From Micromonospora sp. WMMD1120 (GTDB lineage Bacteria > Actinomycetota > Actinomycetes > Mycobacteriales > Micromonosporaceae), in assembly GCF_029626235.1 (NCBI RefSeq), contig NZ_JARUBO010000005.1, forward strand, positions 248,001 through 312,000: a stretch of 64,000 nucleotides of DNA, given 5' to 3'. Made by a program: the position numbers and the translations under genes. Of the stretch, positions 33,426 to 42,493 are shown piece after piece. Position 1 is the first letter of the stretch; the number at the start of each line of letters is the position of its first letter. The notes beneath the pieces were generated by a model. That model was given only the letters and a program-made list of their open reading frames with translations, searched no databases and was not told the DNA's origin.

Positions 33426-34577
33426 GTGAGCGCATCCCCGGTCTACCTGGACGCGGCGACCGCCGCGCCGATGCATCCGGTCGCGCGGCAGGCGCTGCTG
33501 GCCGCGCTCGAGGACGGCTGGGCCGATCCGGGCAAGCTCTACAGCCAGGCCCGGCGCGCCCGGCAACTGCTCGACGCCGCCCGCGAGGCCACCGCGCTGA
33601 CGCTCGGCGTCCGCGCCGACGAGGTGTCCTTCACCCCCAGTGGTACGACGGCAGCGCACGGCGCGGTCCTCGGCGGGCTGGCGGGGCGGCAACGGGTCGG
33701 GTCGACGCTCGTGCACTCGGCGATCGAGCACTCGGCCGTGTTGCACGCCGCCGAGCGGCACGTCGCCGGGGGTGGCACGGCCGTCGGCGTGCCGGTCGAC
33801 CGGTCGGGCCGGTTGGATCTGGGCGCGTGGTCGAGCGCCGTTGGCGCGCCGGGAGTGGCGTTGGCCTCCCTGATCACGGCCAGTCACGAGGTGGGGACCG
33901 TGCAGCCGGTCGCCGAGGCTGCCGCGGCGTGCGCCGACGCGGGAGTGCCGCTGTATGTCGACGCCGCCCAGTCGGTCGGTCGGGTTCCGGTGCCGTCGGG
34001 CTGGGCGGTGCTCAGCGCCAGCGCCCACAAGTGGGGCGGGCCACCCGGGGTGGGGGTGCTGGCGGTCCGCAAGGGCACCCGCTGGGAGTCGCCCTGGCCG
34101 GCCGACGAGCGGGAGAACGGGCGTACCCCCGGGGTGGTCAACCTGCCCGCGGTGGTGGCGGCGGCGGCGAGCCTGCGCGCGGCGGCGGCCGACGCGGCGG
34201 CCGAGGCGACCCGGCTGGCCGCGCTCGTGGACCGGATCCGGGCGCGGGTGGCGGCGGAGGTGCCGGACGTGGAGGTGGTGGGCGACCCGGTGCTCCGGCT
34301 GCCCCACCTGGTGACCTTCTCCTGCCTGTACGTCGACGGCGAGACGCTGCTGCACGCGCTGGACCGGCGGGGCTTCGCCGTGTCGTCCGGCTCGTCCTGC
34401 ACCTCGTCGACGCTGCGCCCGTCGCACGTGCTGGAGGCGATGGGGGTGCTCTCGCACGGCAACGTGCGGGTCAGCCTGCATCGGGACACGACGGAGGCGG
34501 ACGTCGAGCGCTTCCTGGACGAGCTGCCCGGGATCGTCGCCGGGCTGCGCGCCGACGCCGGGGTGGTGGGGCTGTGA
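33426..34577 (+). CDS. Cysteine desulfurase (class V aminotransferase, IscS/NifS-like)
   Basis: A 383-residue PLP enzyme that removes sulfur from cysteine to form a persulfide. The PLP-binding Lys is K202 in SASAHKWGGPPG, a conserved His is in TASHEVGTVQP, and the persulfide Cys is C325 in SSGSSCTSST. It is a little shorter than IscS of proteobacteria. The GTG at 33426 is 8 nt after a TAGCGT hexamer. Its TGA overlaps the start of the TusA-like gene (GTGA), which fits a sulfur relay in which this enzyme loads TusA. The products served (tRNA thiolation, cofactors) are not visible. Confidence 0.92.
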   Translation: MSASPVYLDAATAAPMHPVARQALLAALEDGWADPGKLYSQARRARQLLDAAREATALTLGVRADEVSFTPSGTTAAHGAVLGGLAGRQRVGSTLVHSAIEHSAVLHAAERHVAGGGTAVGVPVDRSGRLDLGAWSSAVGAPGVALASLITASHEVGTVQPVAEAAAACADAGVPLYVDAAQSVGRVPVPSGWAVLSASAHKWGGPPGVGVLAVRKGTRWESPWPADERENGRTPGVVNLPAVVAAAASLRAAAADAAAEATRLAALVDRIRARVAAEVPDVEVVGDPVLRLPHLVTFSCLYVDGETLLHALDRRGFAVSSGSSCTSSTLRPSHVLEAMGVLSHGNVRVSLHRDTTEADVERFLDELPGIVAGLRADAGVVGL

Positions 34578-34807
34578 CGATGCCGGACGAGGTGATCGAC
34601 TGTCGGGGGCAACGCTGCCCACTGCCGGTGATCGCGGCGGCCCGACGGATGCCCGAGGTGCCGGTCGGCACCGTCGTCCGGGTGCTGGCCGACGACCCGG
34701 CGGCGGCGGTGGACATCCCCGCCTGGTGCCGGATGCGGGGCCAGGAGTTCCTCGGCTCGCTCAACGGCCCCGACGGCCCCGCCTACGACGTCCGCCGCAC
34801 CCACTAA
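34574..34807 (+). CDS. TusA/SirA-family sulfur carrier protein
   Basis: A 77-residue TusA-fold protein. The sulfur-carrying CPxP motif is present in IDCRGQRCPLPVIAAARRM, with C15 as the expected persulfide Cys. The GTG start overlaps the cysteine desulfurase stop by 4 nt; an ATG two codons later is an alternative. Pairing with the desulfurase strongly suggests a two-step sulfur relay. The TAA stop is followed directly by a C-rich tract. Confidence 0.92.
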   Translation: MTMPDEVIDCRGQRCPLPVIAAARRMPEVPVGTVVRVLADDPAAAVDIPAWCRMRGQEFLGSLNGPDGPAYDVRRTH

Positions 34808-35044
34808 CCCCGCCCCGTCACCCACCCCGCGCCCCCGCCCCCGCCCCGCCCCCGCGCCCCGCCCCCGCCCCGCCCCCGCACCCCCCGCCCTCGTCGATCT
34901 TGCGCTTTCTGCGTGGACAAAAGCGCACACAAGCCGCATAAGGGCGACAGAAAGTGCAAGATCGCGCGGGCAGGGGGCGCGGGCGCGGGGCGCGGGCAGG
35001 GGGCGCGGGCGCGGGGTGGGGGCGCGGGGTGGGGGTGGGGCGGG
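34808..35044. repeat. Quasi-palindromic C-rich/G-rich intergenic region between convergent tusA and adoK
   Basis: The 237 bp between the two TAA stops consist of a C-rich left half (34808-34890), a palindromic element (34895-34964) and a G-rich right half (34970-35044). Read inward from either stop codon, the sequence starts almost identically, with CCC then CGCCCC and CACCCCGCGCC. No coding capacity is apparent. Confidence 0.8.
34895..34964. repeat. Palindromic (MITE-like) element with 17-bp arms
   Basis: CGATCTTGCGCTTTCTG (34895-34911) is the inverted complement of CAGAAAGTGCAAGATCG (34948-34964) apart from one transition, with a 36-nt loop. It is A/T-richer than its flanks, which suggests insertion of a separate element. 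Confidence 0.8.
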
Positions 35045-36058
<1,014 letters not shown>

Positions 36059-36150
36059 CTACCGGCACCGCAACCCCACGGTCACCCGTCGGTCGAACAA
36101 CCGAAACCGGCCTGCCACGACCGCGCCTGGGAGCGCTTCCCGAGAGGTAC

Positions 36151-36186
36151 GACAATGGGGCCGTCGGGGAGGACGGCCCCATTGTC
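36151..36186 (-). terminator. Terminator after erpA
   Basis: A 15-bp stem GACAATGGGGCCGTC / GACGGCCCCATTGTC with a 6-nt loop lies 18 nt after the erpA stop on the leftward strand. Confidence 0.85.
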
Positions 36187-36203
36187 GTCGGTGTCCGTGC
36201 GAC

Positions 36204-36575
36204 TCAGTTGAACGAGTCGCCGCAGGCGCAGGAGTTGCCCGCGTTGGGGTTGTCGATGGTGAAGCCCTGGGCGTCGATCCGGTCGGCGAAGTCGATCGTC
36301 GCGCCGGCGAGGTAGGGGGCGCTCATCCGGTCGACGACGACCCCGACACCGTCGAAGTCGGTGACGACGTCACCGTCGAGCGAACGCTCGTCGAAGAAGA
36401 GCTGGTACCGCAGGCCGGAGCAGCCGCCCGGCTGCACGGCGACGCGGAGCCGCAGGTCGTCGCGGCCCTCCTGCTCGATCAGGGCCTTGACCTTCTGCGC
36501 CGCGACGTCGGTGAGGACGACGGAAGTAGGGGCCTTGGCCTCGGTCGACTCGGTCTGCTGCGCTGGCGTGGTCAC
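36204..36575 (-). CDS. erpA: Iron-sulfur cluster insertion protein, HesB/ErpA family
   Basis: A 123-residue A-type carrier that delivers iron-sulfur clusters to apo-enzymes. The three cluster cysteines are C52 in GGCSGLRY and C116 and C118 in NSCACGDSF. A disordered leader of about 16 residues precedes the core. The GTG at 36575 has GGGAG about 8 nt upstream. Client candidates in this window include QcrA and NadA, though that is inference. Confidence 0.93.
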   Translation of the reverse strand: MTTPAQQTESTEAKAPTSVVLTDVAAQKVKALIEQEGRDDLRLRVAVQPGGCSGLRYQLFFDERSLDGDVVTDFDGVGVVVDRMSAPYLAGATIDFADRIDAQGFTIDNPNAGNSCACGDSFN

Positions 36576-36710
36576 GTGGAAGTCTCCCTGCGCGGTTTGG
36601 GTCCGGACGCACTGGCCAACGCCGCGCGCCGTCCAGTCATTCCCGGTGTGGTCCTGCACCGATCGTACGCCGCCCCGGCCGGGCACACCCGCGTGGCGTG
36701 ACCGCCGCCG

Positions 36711-36749
36711 CAGGTCGGCCCGGCCCCGGGCGGCAGCCCGGCGGACCTG
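36711..36749 (-). terminator. Possible hairpin after glycerate kinase gene
   Basis: CAGGTC and GACCTG flank a GC-rich imperfect stem immediately downstream of the glycerate kinase stop on the leftward strand. The inner pairing is imperfect. Confidence 0.45.
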
Positions 36750-36754
36750 TCTGC

Positions 36755-37891
36755 TCAGCGGCTCCACTGCCGGGCCAGGCGCGCGCCCAGCTCGCGCAGC
36801 CCCTCCGCCGGCCGGTCCAGCGCGGCGTCGAGCCCGCCGTTCTCCTCGCCGCCGAAGTGCTCGACCAGGCTGTACGCGTCGGTGACCCCGGCCGAGGCGG
36901 CCTCCCGGCGGCCGGTGCTCACCTGCCCGGCCAGCACCACGCACGGCACTCCCCGGTCCCGGGCGGCGCCGGCCACCCCGGCCACGACCTTGCCGCGCAA
37001 CGACTGGTGGTCGAACGACCCCTCCCCGGTGACCACCAGATCGGCGGTGTCCAGGGCGGCGTCGAGCCCGGTGGCCCGGGTGACGAGGCCGATCCCCGAC
37101 TCGATGCCGCCGCCGAGGGCGAGCAGCGCCGCGCCGATGCCGCCGGCGGCGCCGCCCCCGGGCAGCGTGCCCAGCCCGGCCGGGCAGCCGGTCAGGTCCC
37201 GTTCCAGCACCGAGGCGAACCGTTCCAGCGCCGCGTCGAGCAGCAGCACGTCGGCGCGGTCGGCGCCCTTCTGCGGACCGAACACGTTGCTCGCGCCGTG
37301 CAGGCCGAGCAGAGGGTTGTCCACGTCGGTGGCGGCGACCAGCCGGACGTCCCGCAGCCGGGGCGCGCCGTCCAGCGCGTCGACGGCGGCCAGCGCGGCC
37401 CCGCCGTACGGGAGCGCGGCCCCGCTCGCGTCGAGCGCTGTCACGCCCAGCGCGGCGAGCATGCCGGCGCCGGCGTCGTTGGTGCCGGAGCCGCCGAGCC
37501 CGACGACGACCGTCCGGGCACCGCTCTCCACGGCGGCGGCGACCAGCAGGCCCAGCCCGTACGAGGTGGTGGTCTTCGGATCGCGTTCGGCCGCGGAGAG
37601 CAGGTGCAGGCCACACGCCTGCGCACTCTCCAGGTAGGCCACGCCGTCGGCGGTGAGCAGGATCTCACCGGCCGCCGGACGGCCCAGCGGGTCGACTGTC
37701 GTCACCGGCAGCCGCCGGCCGCCGAGGGCGTCGGCGAGGACCTCCACGAAGCCCGGACCGCCGTCGGCGAGCGGTCGGATCAGCAGGTCGTCGCCGTCGG
37801 TGACGGTGCGCCAACCGGCGGCCACCGCGGCGGCCACCTCCGGCGCGGACAGGGTGCCGGCGAACTTGTCCGGGCAGAGGAGCACGCGCAT
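36755..37891 (-). CDS. Glycerate kinase (GlxK/GarK family)
   Basis: A 378-residue glycerate 2-kinase-type enzyme (glycerate kinase family 1), which phosphorylates glycerate using ATP. Family motifs are the N-terminal LCPDKFAGTLSAPEVAAAV, IRPLADGGPGFVEVL, VVVGLGGSGTNDAGAGML and TGEGSFDHQSLRGK. The ATG at 37891 is chosen because the family starts with MRVLxCPDKF at this point; the open frame extends only 8 codons further. It is divergent from nadA with about 60 bp between them. Confidence 0.92.
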   Translation of the reverse strand: MRVLLCPDKFAGTLSAPEVAAAVAAGWRTVTDGDDLLIRPLADGGPGFVEVLADALGGRRLPVTTVDPLGRPAAGEILLTADGVAYLESAQACGLHLLSAAERDPKTTTSYGLGLLVAAAVESGARTVVVGLGGSGTNDAGAGMLAALGVTALDASGAALPYGGAALAAVDALDGAPRLRDVRLVAATDVDNPLLGLHGASNVFGPQKGADRADVLLLDAALERFASVLERDLTGCPAGLGTLPGGGAAGGIGAALLALGGGIESGIGLVTRATGLDAALDTADLVVTGEGSFDHQSLRGKVVAGVAGAARDRGVPCVVLAGQVSTGRREAASAGVTDAYSLVEHFGGEENGGLDAALDRPAEGLRELGARLARQWSR

Positions 37892-37950
37892 GCCGAGCAG
37901 TGTGGCAGCCCACACCGAGCGGAGCTGCGCCGCGCTCGCGCTGTGCGACC

Positions 37951-39159
37951 ATGGGCTACGTGACTTCGACCTGGGTGGAACCCTCCAACACGGCGACGGC
38001 TCTGCTGCTGCTCGGCCGGGGCAGCGACCCCGACACCGAGCGCGGCGTCGAGTGTCCGGGCGACCTGCCGGCGCCGAGCGACCCGGATCTGGTGGCCCGT
38101 GCCACGGCCGCGAAGGCGGCGCTGGGGAGCAGGGTCTTCGTGCTGGGGCACCACTACCAGCGCGACGAGGTGATCCAGTTCGCCGACGTGACCGGCGACT
38201 CGTTCAAGCTGGCCCGGGAGGCCGCGGCCCGCCCGGACGCGGAGTACATCGTCTTCTGCGGCGTGCACTTCATGGCCGAGAGCGCCGACATCCTCACCAC
38301 CGACTCCCAGCGGGTGATCCTCCCCGACCTGGCGGCGGGGTGCTCGATGGCGGACATGGCGGTCCTCGGCCAGGTCGAGGCCGCCTGGGACACGCTGACC
38401 GAGCTGGGCATCGCCGGTGACACCGTCCCGGTGACGTACATGAACTCCTCCGCCGACATCAAGGGCTTCGTCGGCCGCAACGGCGGCGTGGTCTGCACCT
38501 CGTCGAACGCCAAGCGGGCCCTGGACTGGGCTTTCGCGCAGGGCTCGAAGGTGCTCTTCCTGCCCGACCAGCACCTGGGCCGCAACACCGCGGTGCTGGA
38601 GATGGGCCTGTCGCTCGACGACTGTGTGCTCTACGACCCGCACAAGCCCGGCGGCGGTCTCACCCCGGAGCAGCTGCGCGACGCCAAGATGATCCTCTGG
38701 CGGGGGCACTGCTCGGTGCACGGCCGGTTCACGCTGGACAGCGTCAACGACGTCCGCGAGCGGGTTCCCGGGGTCAACGTCCTGGTCCACCCGGAGTGCC
38801 GGCACGAGGTGGTCACCGCCGCCGATTACGTCGGCTCCACCGAATACATCATCAAGACGATCGAGGCGGCGCCGGCCGGCTCGGCGTGGGCGGTCGGCAC
38901 GGAGCTGAACCTGGTCCGCCGTCTCGCGCTGGCGCATCCGGACAAGCAGATCATGTTCCTGGACAAGGCGGTCTGCTACTGCTCCACGATGAACCGCATC
39001 GACCTGCCGCACCTGGTCTGGGCGCTCGAGGAGCTGGTCGCCGGCCGGGTGGCCAACCAGATCACGGTGGACCCCGACACCGCGCACCACGCCCGCGTCG
39101 CGCTGGACCAGATGCTCGCGCTGCCCGGCGCCGACACTCCTCCGCCGGCGGCCACCTGA
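37951..39159 (+). CDS. nadA: Quinolinate synthase A (NadA)
   Basis: A 402-residue [4Fe-4S] enzyme that condenses iminoaspartate and dihydroxyacetone phosphate to quinolinate in NAD biosynthesis. Motifs are LGHHYQRDEVIQFAD, FCGVHFMAESADIL, VTYMNSSADIKGFV, VCTSSN, HPECRHEVV and KAVCYCSTMNRIDL; the cysteines in the first, third and last of the Cys-bearing segments fit the three cluster ligands. nadB and nadC are not in the window. ATG 37951 and GTG 37960 are both possible; GACCAT ends 7 nt before the GTG, which would suit a leaderless start there. Confidence 0.94.
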   Translation: MGYVTSTWVEPSNTATALLLLGRGSDPDTERGVECPGDLPAPSDPDLVARATAAKAALGSRVFVLGHHYQRDEVIQFADVTGDSFKLAREAAARPDAEYIVFCGVHFMAESADILTTDSQRVILPDLAAGCSMADMAVLGQVEAAWDTLTELGIAGDTVPVTYMNSSADIKGFVGRNGGVVCTSSNAKRALDWAFAQGSKVLFLPDQHLGRNTAVLEMGLSLDDCVLYDPHKPGGGLTPEQLRDAKMILWRGHCSVHGRFTLDSVNDVRERVPGVNVLVHPECRHEVVTAADYVGSTEYIIKTIEAAPAGSAWAVGTELNLVRRLALAHPDKQIMFLDKAVCYCSTMNRIDLPHLVWALEELVAGRVANQITVDPDTAHHARVALDQMLALPGADTPPPAAT

Positions 39160-39255
39160 TCACGATGCGTAGCGCTCTTGGTACGCAAAAGTGCCGGATC
39201 ACCGATTAATGCCACACACGCCGATCTGACCGAGTCCTTTTTCGTCACCGAGGGC

Positions 39256-39261
39256 TATGCT
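39256..39261 (+). promoter_or_regulatory. Candidate -10 element of murA
   Basis: TATGCT in a locally A/T-rich stretch, preceded by CTTTTTC about 17 nt upstream, would start a transcript about 100 nt before the TTG of murA. The rest of 39160-39370 shows no gene. Confidence 0.4.
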
Positions 39262-39370
39262 GCCGGAGCGACGACACACGCGGGCCGTTTCGAGATGGCC
39301 GCATCCGGGGTAGCGACACGTTCGGGCTCCCCACCAACAACACGGCAGCACCGACGCGCTGGAGGTTGCG

Positions 39371-40726
39371 TTGACCGACGACGTCCTGGTTGTGCACGGC
39401 GGCACTCCGCTCGAGGGGCGGATCCGCGTGCGCGGCGCGAAGAACCTGGTATCGAAGGCGATGGTCGCCGCGCTGCTCGGCGACAGCCCGAGCCGGCTGT
39501 TCGACGTGCCGAAGATCCGCGACGTCGAGGTGGTCCGGGGTCTGCTCGGCCTGCACGGCGTCAAGGTCACCGACGGCGCCGAGGACGGCGAGCTCGTCTT
39601 CGACCCGGCGAACGTGGAGAGCGCGAGCACCGACCAGATCAACGTGCACGCCGGCTCCAGCCGCATCCCGATCCTGTTCTGCGGTCCGCTGCTGCACCGG
39701 CTCGGGCACGCGTTCATTCCGGATCTGGGCGGCTGCCACATCGGCCCGCGCCCGATCGACTTCCACCTCCAGGCGCTGCGGGAGTTCGGCGCCACCGTCG
39801 ACAAGCGGCCGGAGGGTCTGCACCTGTCCGCGCCGAACGGGTTGCACGGCACCAAGTTCGCCCTGCCGTACCCGAGCGTCGGCGCCACCGAGCAGGTGCT
39901 GCTGACGGCGGTCATGGCCGAGGGCGTCACCGAGCTGCGCAACGCGGCGGTGGAGCCGGAGATCATCGACCTGATCTGCATCCTGCAGAAGATGGGCGCG
40001 ATCATCAAGGTCCACACCGACCGGGTGATCGAGATCCAGGGCGTCCCGAAGCTGCACGGCTACACCCACCGGCCGATCCCGGACCGGATCGAGGCGGCGA
40101 GCTGGGCGGCTGCCGCCCTGGCCACCCGTGGTCACGTCGAGGTGCTCGGCGCGCAGCAGGCCGACATGATGACCTTCCTGAACATCTTCCGCTCGGTCGG
40201 CGGCGAGTACGAGGTCACCGACGCCCGCGCGCCGAAGCTGGGCGACCCGGGCCAGGAGGGCGGCATCCGTTTCTGGCACCCGGGCGGCGAGCTGAACGCG
40301 GTGGCGCTGGAGACCGACGTGCACCCCGGCTTCATGACCGACTGGCAGCAGCCGCTGGTCGTGGCGCTCACCCAGGCCCGGGGCCTGTCGATCGTCCACG
40401 AGACGGTCTACGAGCAGCGGTTGGGCTACACCGACGCGCTCAACTCGATGGGCGCGAACATCCAGGTCTACCGGGACTGCCTCGGCGGCACCCCGTGCCG
40501 TTTCGGCCGGCGCAACTTCAAGCACTCCGCGGTGATCGCCGGGCCGAGCAAGCTGCACGCCGCCGACCTGGTCATCCCGGACCTGCGGGCAGGGTTCAGC
40601 CACCTGATCGCGGCGCTCGCGGCCGAGGGCACCTCCCGGGTGTACGGCGTCGACCTGATCAACCGGGGCTACGAGGACTTCGAGGCGAAGCTCGCCGACC
40701 TGGGCGCGCACGCCGAGCGCCCGTAA
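39371..40726 (+). CDS. murA: UDP-N-acetylglucosamine 1-carboxyvinyltransferase (MurA)
   Basis: A 451-residue EPSP-synthase-fold enzyme that transfers enolpyruvate from PEP to UDP-GlcNAc, the first committed step of peptidoglycan synthesis. The active-site Cys is C122 in GGCHIGPRPIDFHL, so the enzyme has Cys rather than the fosfomycin-resistance Asp found in mycobacteria. Other conserved regions are IRVRGAKNLVSKAM, VGATEQVLLTAVMAEG and the C-terminal DLRAGFSHLIAALAAEG. The start is a rare TTG at 39371, supported by GGAGG 5 nt upstream. Two terminator hairpins follow. Confidence 0.92.
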   Translation: MTDDVLVVHGGTPLEGRIRVRGAKNLVSKAMVAALLGDSPSRLFDVPKIRDVEVVRGLLGLHGVKVTDGAEDGELVFDPANVESASTDQINVHAGSSRIPILFCGPLLHRLGHAFIPDLGGCHIGPRPIDFHLQALREFGATVDKRPEGLHLSAPNGLHGTKFALPYPSVGATEQVLLTAVMAEGVTELRNAAVEPEIIDLICILQKMGAIIKVHTDRVIEIQGVPKLHGYTHRPIPDRIEAASWAAAALATRGHVEVLGAQQADMMTFLNIFRSVGGEYEVTDARAPKLGDPGQEGGIRFWHPGGELNAVALETDVHPGFMTDWQQPLVVALTQARGLSIVHETVYEQRLGYTDALNSMGANIQVYRDCLGGTPCRFGRRNFKHSAVIAGPSKLHAADLVIPDLRAGFSHLIAALAAEGTSRVYGVDLINRGYEDFEAKLADLGAHAERP

Positions 40727-40747
40727 CACCGACCCTTTCGTCCGCTG

Positions 40748-40805
40748 CGACGGCTCCAGCTCGACCTGGAGCCGTCGGCCCGGCGCACCGCGATGTGCGC
40801 CGGGC
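40748..40805 (+). terminator. Tandem terminators after murA
   Basis: Hairpin one (40748-40777) pairs CGACGGCTCCAG with CTGGAGCCGTCG; hairpin two (40778-40805) follows at once and pairs GCCCGGCGCAC with GTGCGCCGGGC. Confidence 0.85.
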
Positions 40806-40818
40806 GCGGCCCGTTGGC

Positions 40819-40824
40819 TACCCT
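40819..40824 (+). promoter_or_regulatory. Putative -10 element for leaderless DUF3043 transcript
   Basis: TACCCT lies 6 nt (TGCCGC) before the GTG at 40831, right after the murA terminators. Confidence 0.6.
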
Positions 40825-40830
40825 TGCCGC

Positions 40831-41424
40831 GTGCCGTCGCTCTTTCGCCGCAAGTCCACCGACCTCGTCGACGAGGCCGTCACCTCGGTGACCCCCGAGG
40901 AGACCACCGAACGACCCCGGGCCTACACCCCGGCGAAGGGGCGCGAGACGCCGAAGCGGCCGACAGTGGGTCGTCGCCCGGCCGGCCCCAGCCGCCCCCT
41001 CACCAAGGAGGAGGATCGGGAGCGTCGCCGCCGACTGCGCGCCGAGGCCGCTGCGGAGTTCCGCCGTGAGGGCGGCCCCCGCGACCGTGGCCCGGAGCGG
41101 CTGTTGGCCCGCAACGTGGTCGATTCCCGGCGTACCGTCGGCACCTGGTTCTTCGGCGGCGCGCTGATCGTGCTGATCGGGTCGAACGCGGCCATGCCGG
41201 CGCCGGTCCGGCTGATCTCCAACCTGCTCTGGGGCGCGCTGGCGCTGGGTGTGGTCGTCGACTCGGTGCTGATCTGCCGCAAGATCGGCAAGCTGGTCCG
41301 GGAGCGCTTCCCGAAGACCGACCAGCGGATGGGTTCGCTCTACCTCTACGCCGTCATGCGGTCGATCACCTTCCGGCGCATGCGCGCCCCGGCCCCCCAG
41401 GTCAAGCTCGGCGACAAGGTCTGA
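40831..41424 (+). CDS. DUF3043 membrane protein
   Basis: A 197-residue protein. Residues 1-95 are charged and probably cytoplasmic (SLFRRKSTDLVDEAV, then LTKEEDRERRRRLRAEAAAE), followed by two transmembrane segments (TWFFGGALIVLIGSNAAM and LISNLLWGALALGVVVDSVL) and a basic C-terminal tail. This is the actinobacterial DUF3043 layout (cf. M. tuberculosis Rv2206, from memory). Function is unknown. The GTG at 40831 rests on the TACCCT at leaderless spacing. Confidence 0.9.
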   Translation: MPSLFRRKSTDLVDEAVTSVTPEETTERPRAYTPAKGRETPKRPTVGRRPAGPSRPLTKEEDRERRRRLRAEAAAEFRREGGPRDRGPERLLARNVVDSRRTVGTWFFGGALIVLIGSNAAMPAPVRLISNLLWGALALGVVVDSVLICRKIGKLVRERFPKTDQRMGSLYLYAVMRSITFRRMRAPAPQVKLGDKV

Positions 41425-41547
41425 CCCGGGCGGGCGCGGATCGCGCGAAGCGTCCAGGCGGGGACAGCCGTTCGTTGTAGCGTACGGGTGGTTCACCGCG
41501 CTGAACGACACCGTCGGCACGACCGCTCGATCCGCTGGAGCCGCCGC

Positions 41548-42108
41548 ATGCCTCCGGAACCGGCCGCTCCGCTGGCCACCATCGCCGCCGCGCTGCGCCG
41601 GGAGCGGGAACGGGTCGGCATCTCGCTGGCCGAGCTGGCCCGCCGGGCCGGGGTGGCGAAGTCCACCCTCTCGCACCTGGAGTCGGGCACCGGCAACCCG
41701 AGTGTGGAGACGCTCTGGGCGTTGGGCGTCGCGCTCGGTGTGCCGTTCAGCCGGCTGGTGGAGCCCGTCGACAACGGCGTACGGGTGGTCCGCGCGGGGG
41801 ACGGCTCCGCGGTCCGCTCCGAGGAGGCCGACTTCTCCGGGACACTGCTCAGCGCCGGCCCCGCGCACGTGCGCCGGGACGTCTACCTGATCAGGCTGGA
41901 ACCGGGTGCGGTCCGGACCGGGGAGGGGCACGCGCCCCGCAGCGTCGAGCACGTGGTGGTCGCCGCCGGCCGACTGCGGGTGGGCCCCGAGACGGCGCCG
42001 GTCGAGCTGAACCCCGGTGACTACGCGATGTTTCCCGGCGACGCGCCGCACCACTACGAGGCGCTCGCTCGGGGCACCTTCGCCGTCCTCATCATGGAAC
42101 ATCCCTGA
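41548..42108 (+). CDS. XRE-family regulator with C-terminal cupin domain
   Basis: A 186-residue transcription factor. An XRE helix-turn-helix lies at about residues 8-62 (RRERERVGISLAELARRAGV then AKSTLSHLESGTGNPS), followed by a cupin barrel (about 100-186) with EGHAPRSVEHVVV and NPGDYAMFPGDAPHHYEAL, which could bind a metal and a small effector. The ATG at 41548 has GGAG 7 nt upstream. A TAGCGT at about 41478 could be the -10 of a leadered transcript. Regulated genes are not evident. Confidence 0.9.
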   Translation: MPPEPAAPLATIAAALRRERERVGISLAELARRAGVAKSTLSHLESGTGNPSVETLWALGVALGVPFSRLVEPVDNGVRVVRAGDGSAVRSEEADFSGTLLSAGPAHVRRDVYLIRLEPGAVRTGEGHAPRSVEHVVVAAGRLRVGPETAPVELNPGDYAMFPGDAPHHYEALARGTFAVLIMEHP

Positions 42109-42349
42109 CCGGGCGTGATCCCGCGCGGTCCGGACGATCGCGGGGTGCGGTAGGGTCCGAGGATCAGATTCGGTTATAGGACCAAATGTCCGAAACCAAT
42201 GGGATAACGTTTGCGCCGGTGGGCGGCGCGACAGTGGCGGTGAGCGAGCCCACGCCGTTACCCTCCATCCGCAGCCACAGCCTGCCGGATCGACACTGTG
42301 ACCGGCACGTGCGGCCCCCGCGCGACAATTTGCAACGAGGTGACAACGC
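42109..42349. other. Non-coding upstream region of the WG-repeat protein gene
   Basis: This stretch is more A/T-rich than its surroundings, notably at 42170-42210. It holds candidate -10 hexamers TAGGGT (about 42151), TATAGG (42175) and TAACGT (42204), and a small inverted repeat GGAC-N5-GTCC at about 42178-42190. I see no RNA gene or conserved riboswitch. Confidence 0.45.
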
Positions 42350-42493
42350 GTGAGCGAGCGGACGCGAGCCGGCCACCGGGGCGTGGCAGGCGGCGACCGG
42401 ACGCCCGGTGGTCACCCGCCGAGGGCCGCGAACGACACACCGCCGGCGACAGTCGGCCCAGCGGCCGGGTACGGCGACGGGCCCGGCCGATGA
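42350..42493 (+). CDS. Possible 47-codon upstream ORF overlapping the WG-repeat gene start
   Basis: A GTG-initiated frame begins VSERTRAGHRGVAGGDRTPG, runs 47 codons and stops at a TGA that overlaps the downstream ATG (ATGA). CGAGG lies about 10 nt before the GTG, whereas the downstream ATG lacks a clear ribosome-binding site. It could be a leader peptide that couples translation, but the same 140 bp is also open in the frame of the large protein, so it may not be translated. The product is Gly/Pro/Arg-rich with no domain. Confidence 0.3.
   Translation: MSERTRAGHRGVAGGDRTPGGHPPRAANDTPPATVGPAAGYGDGPGR

Noticed and set aside
39160..39370. A possible small gene or RNA between nadA and murA
   Set aside because: Short frames here lack ribosome-binding sites and no stable structure is evident; only a candidate promoter is supported.
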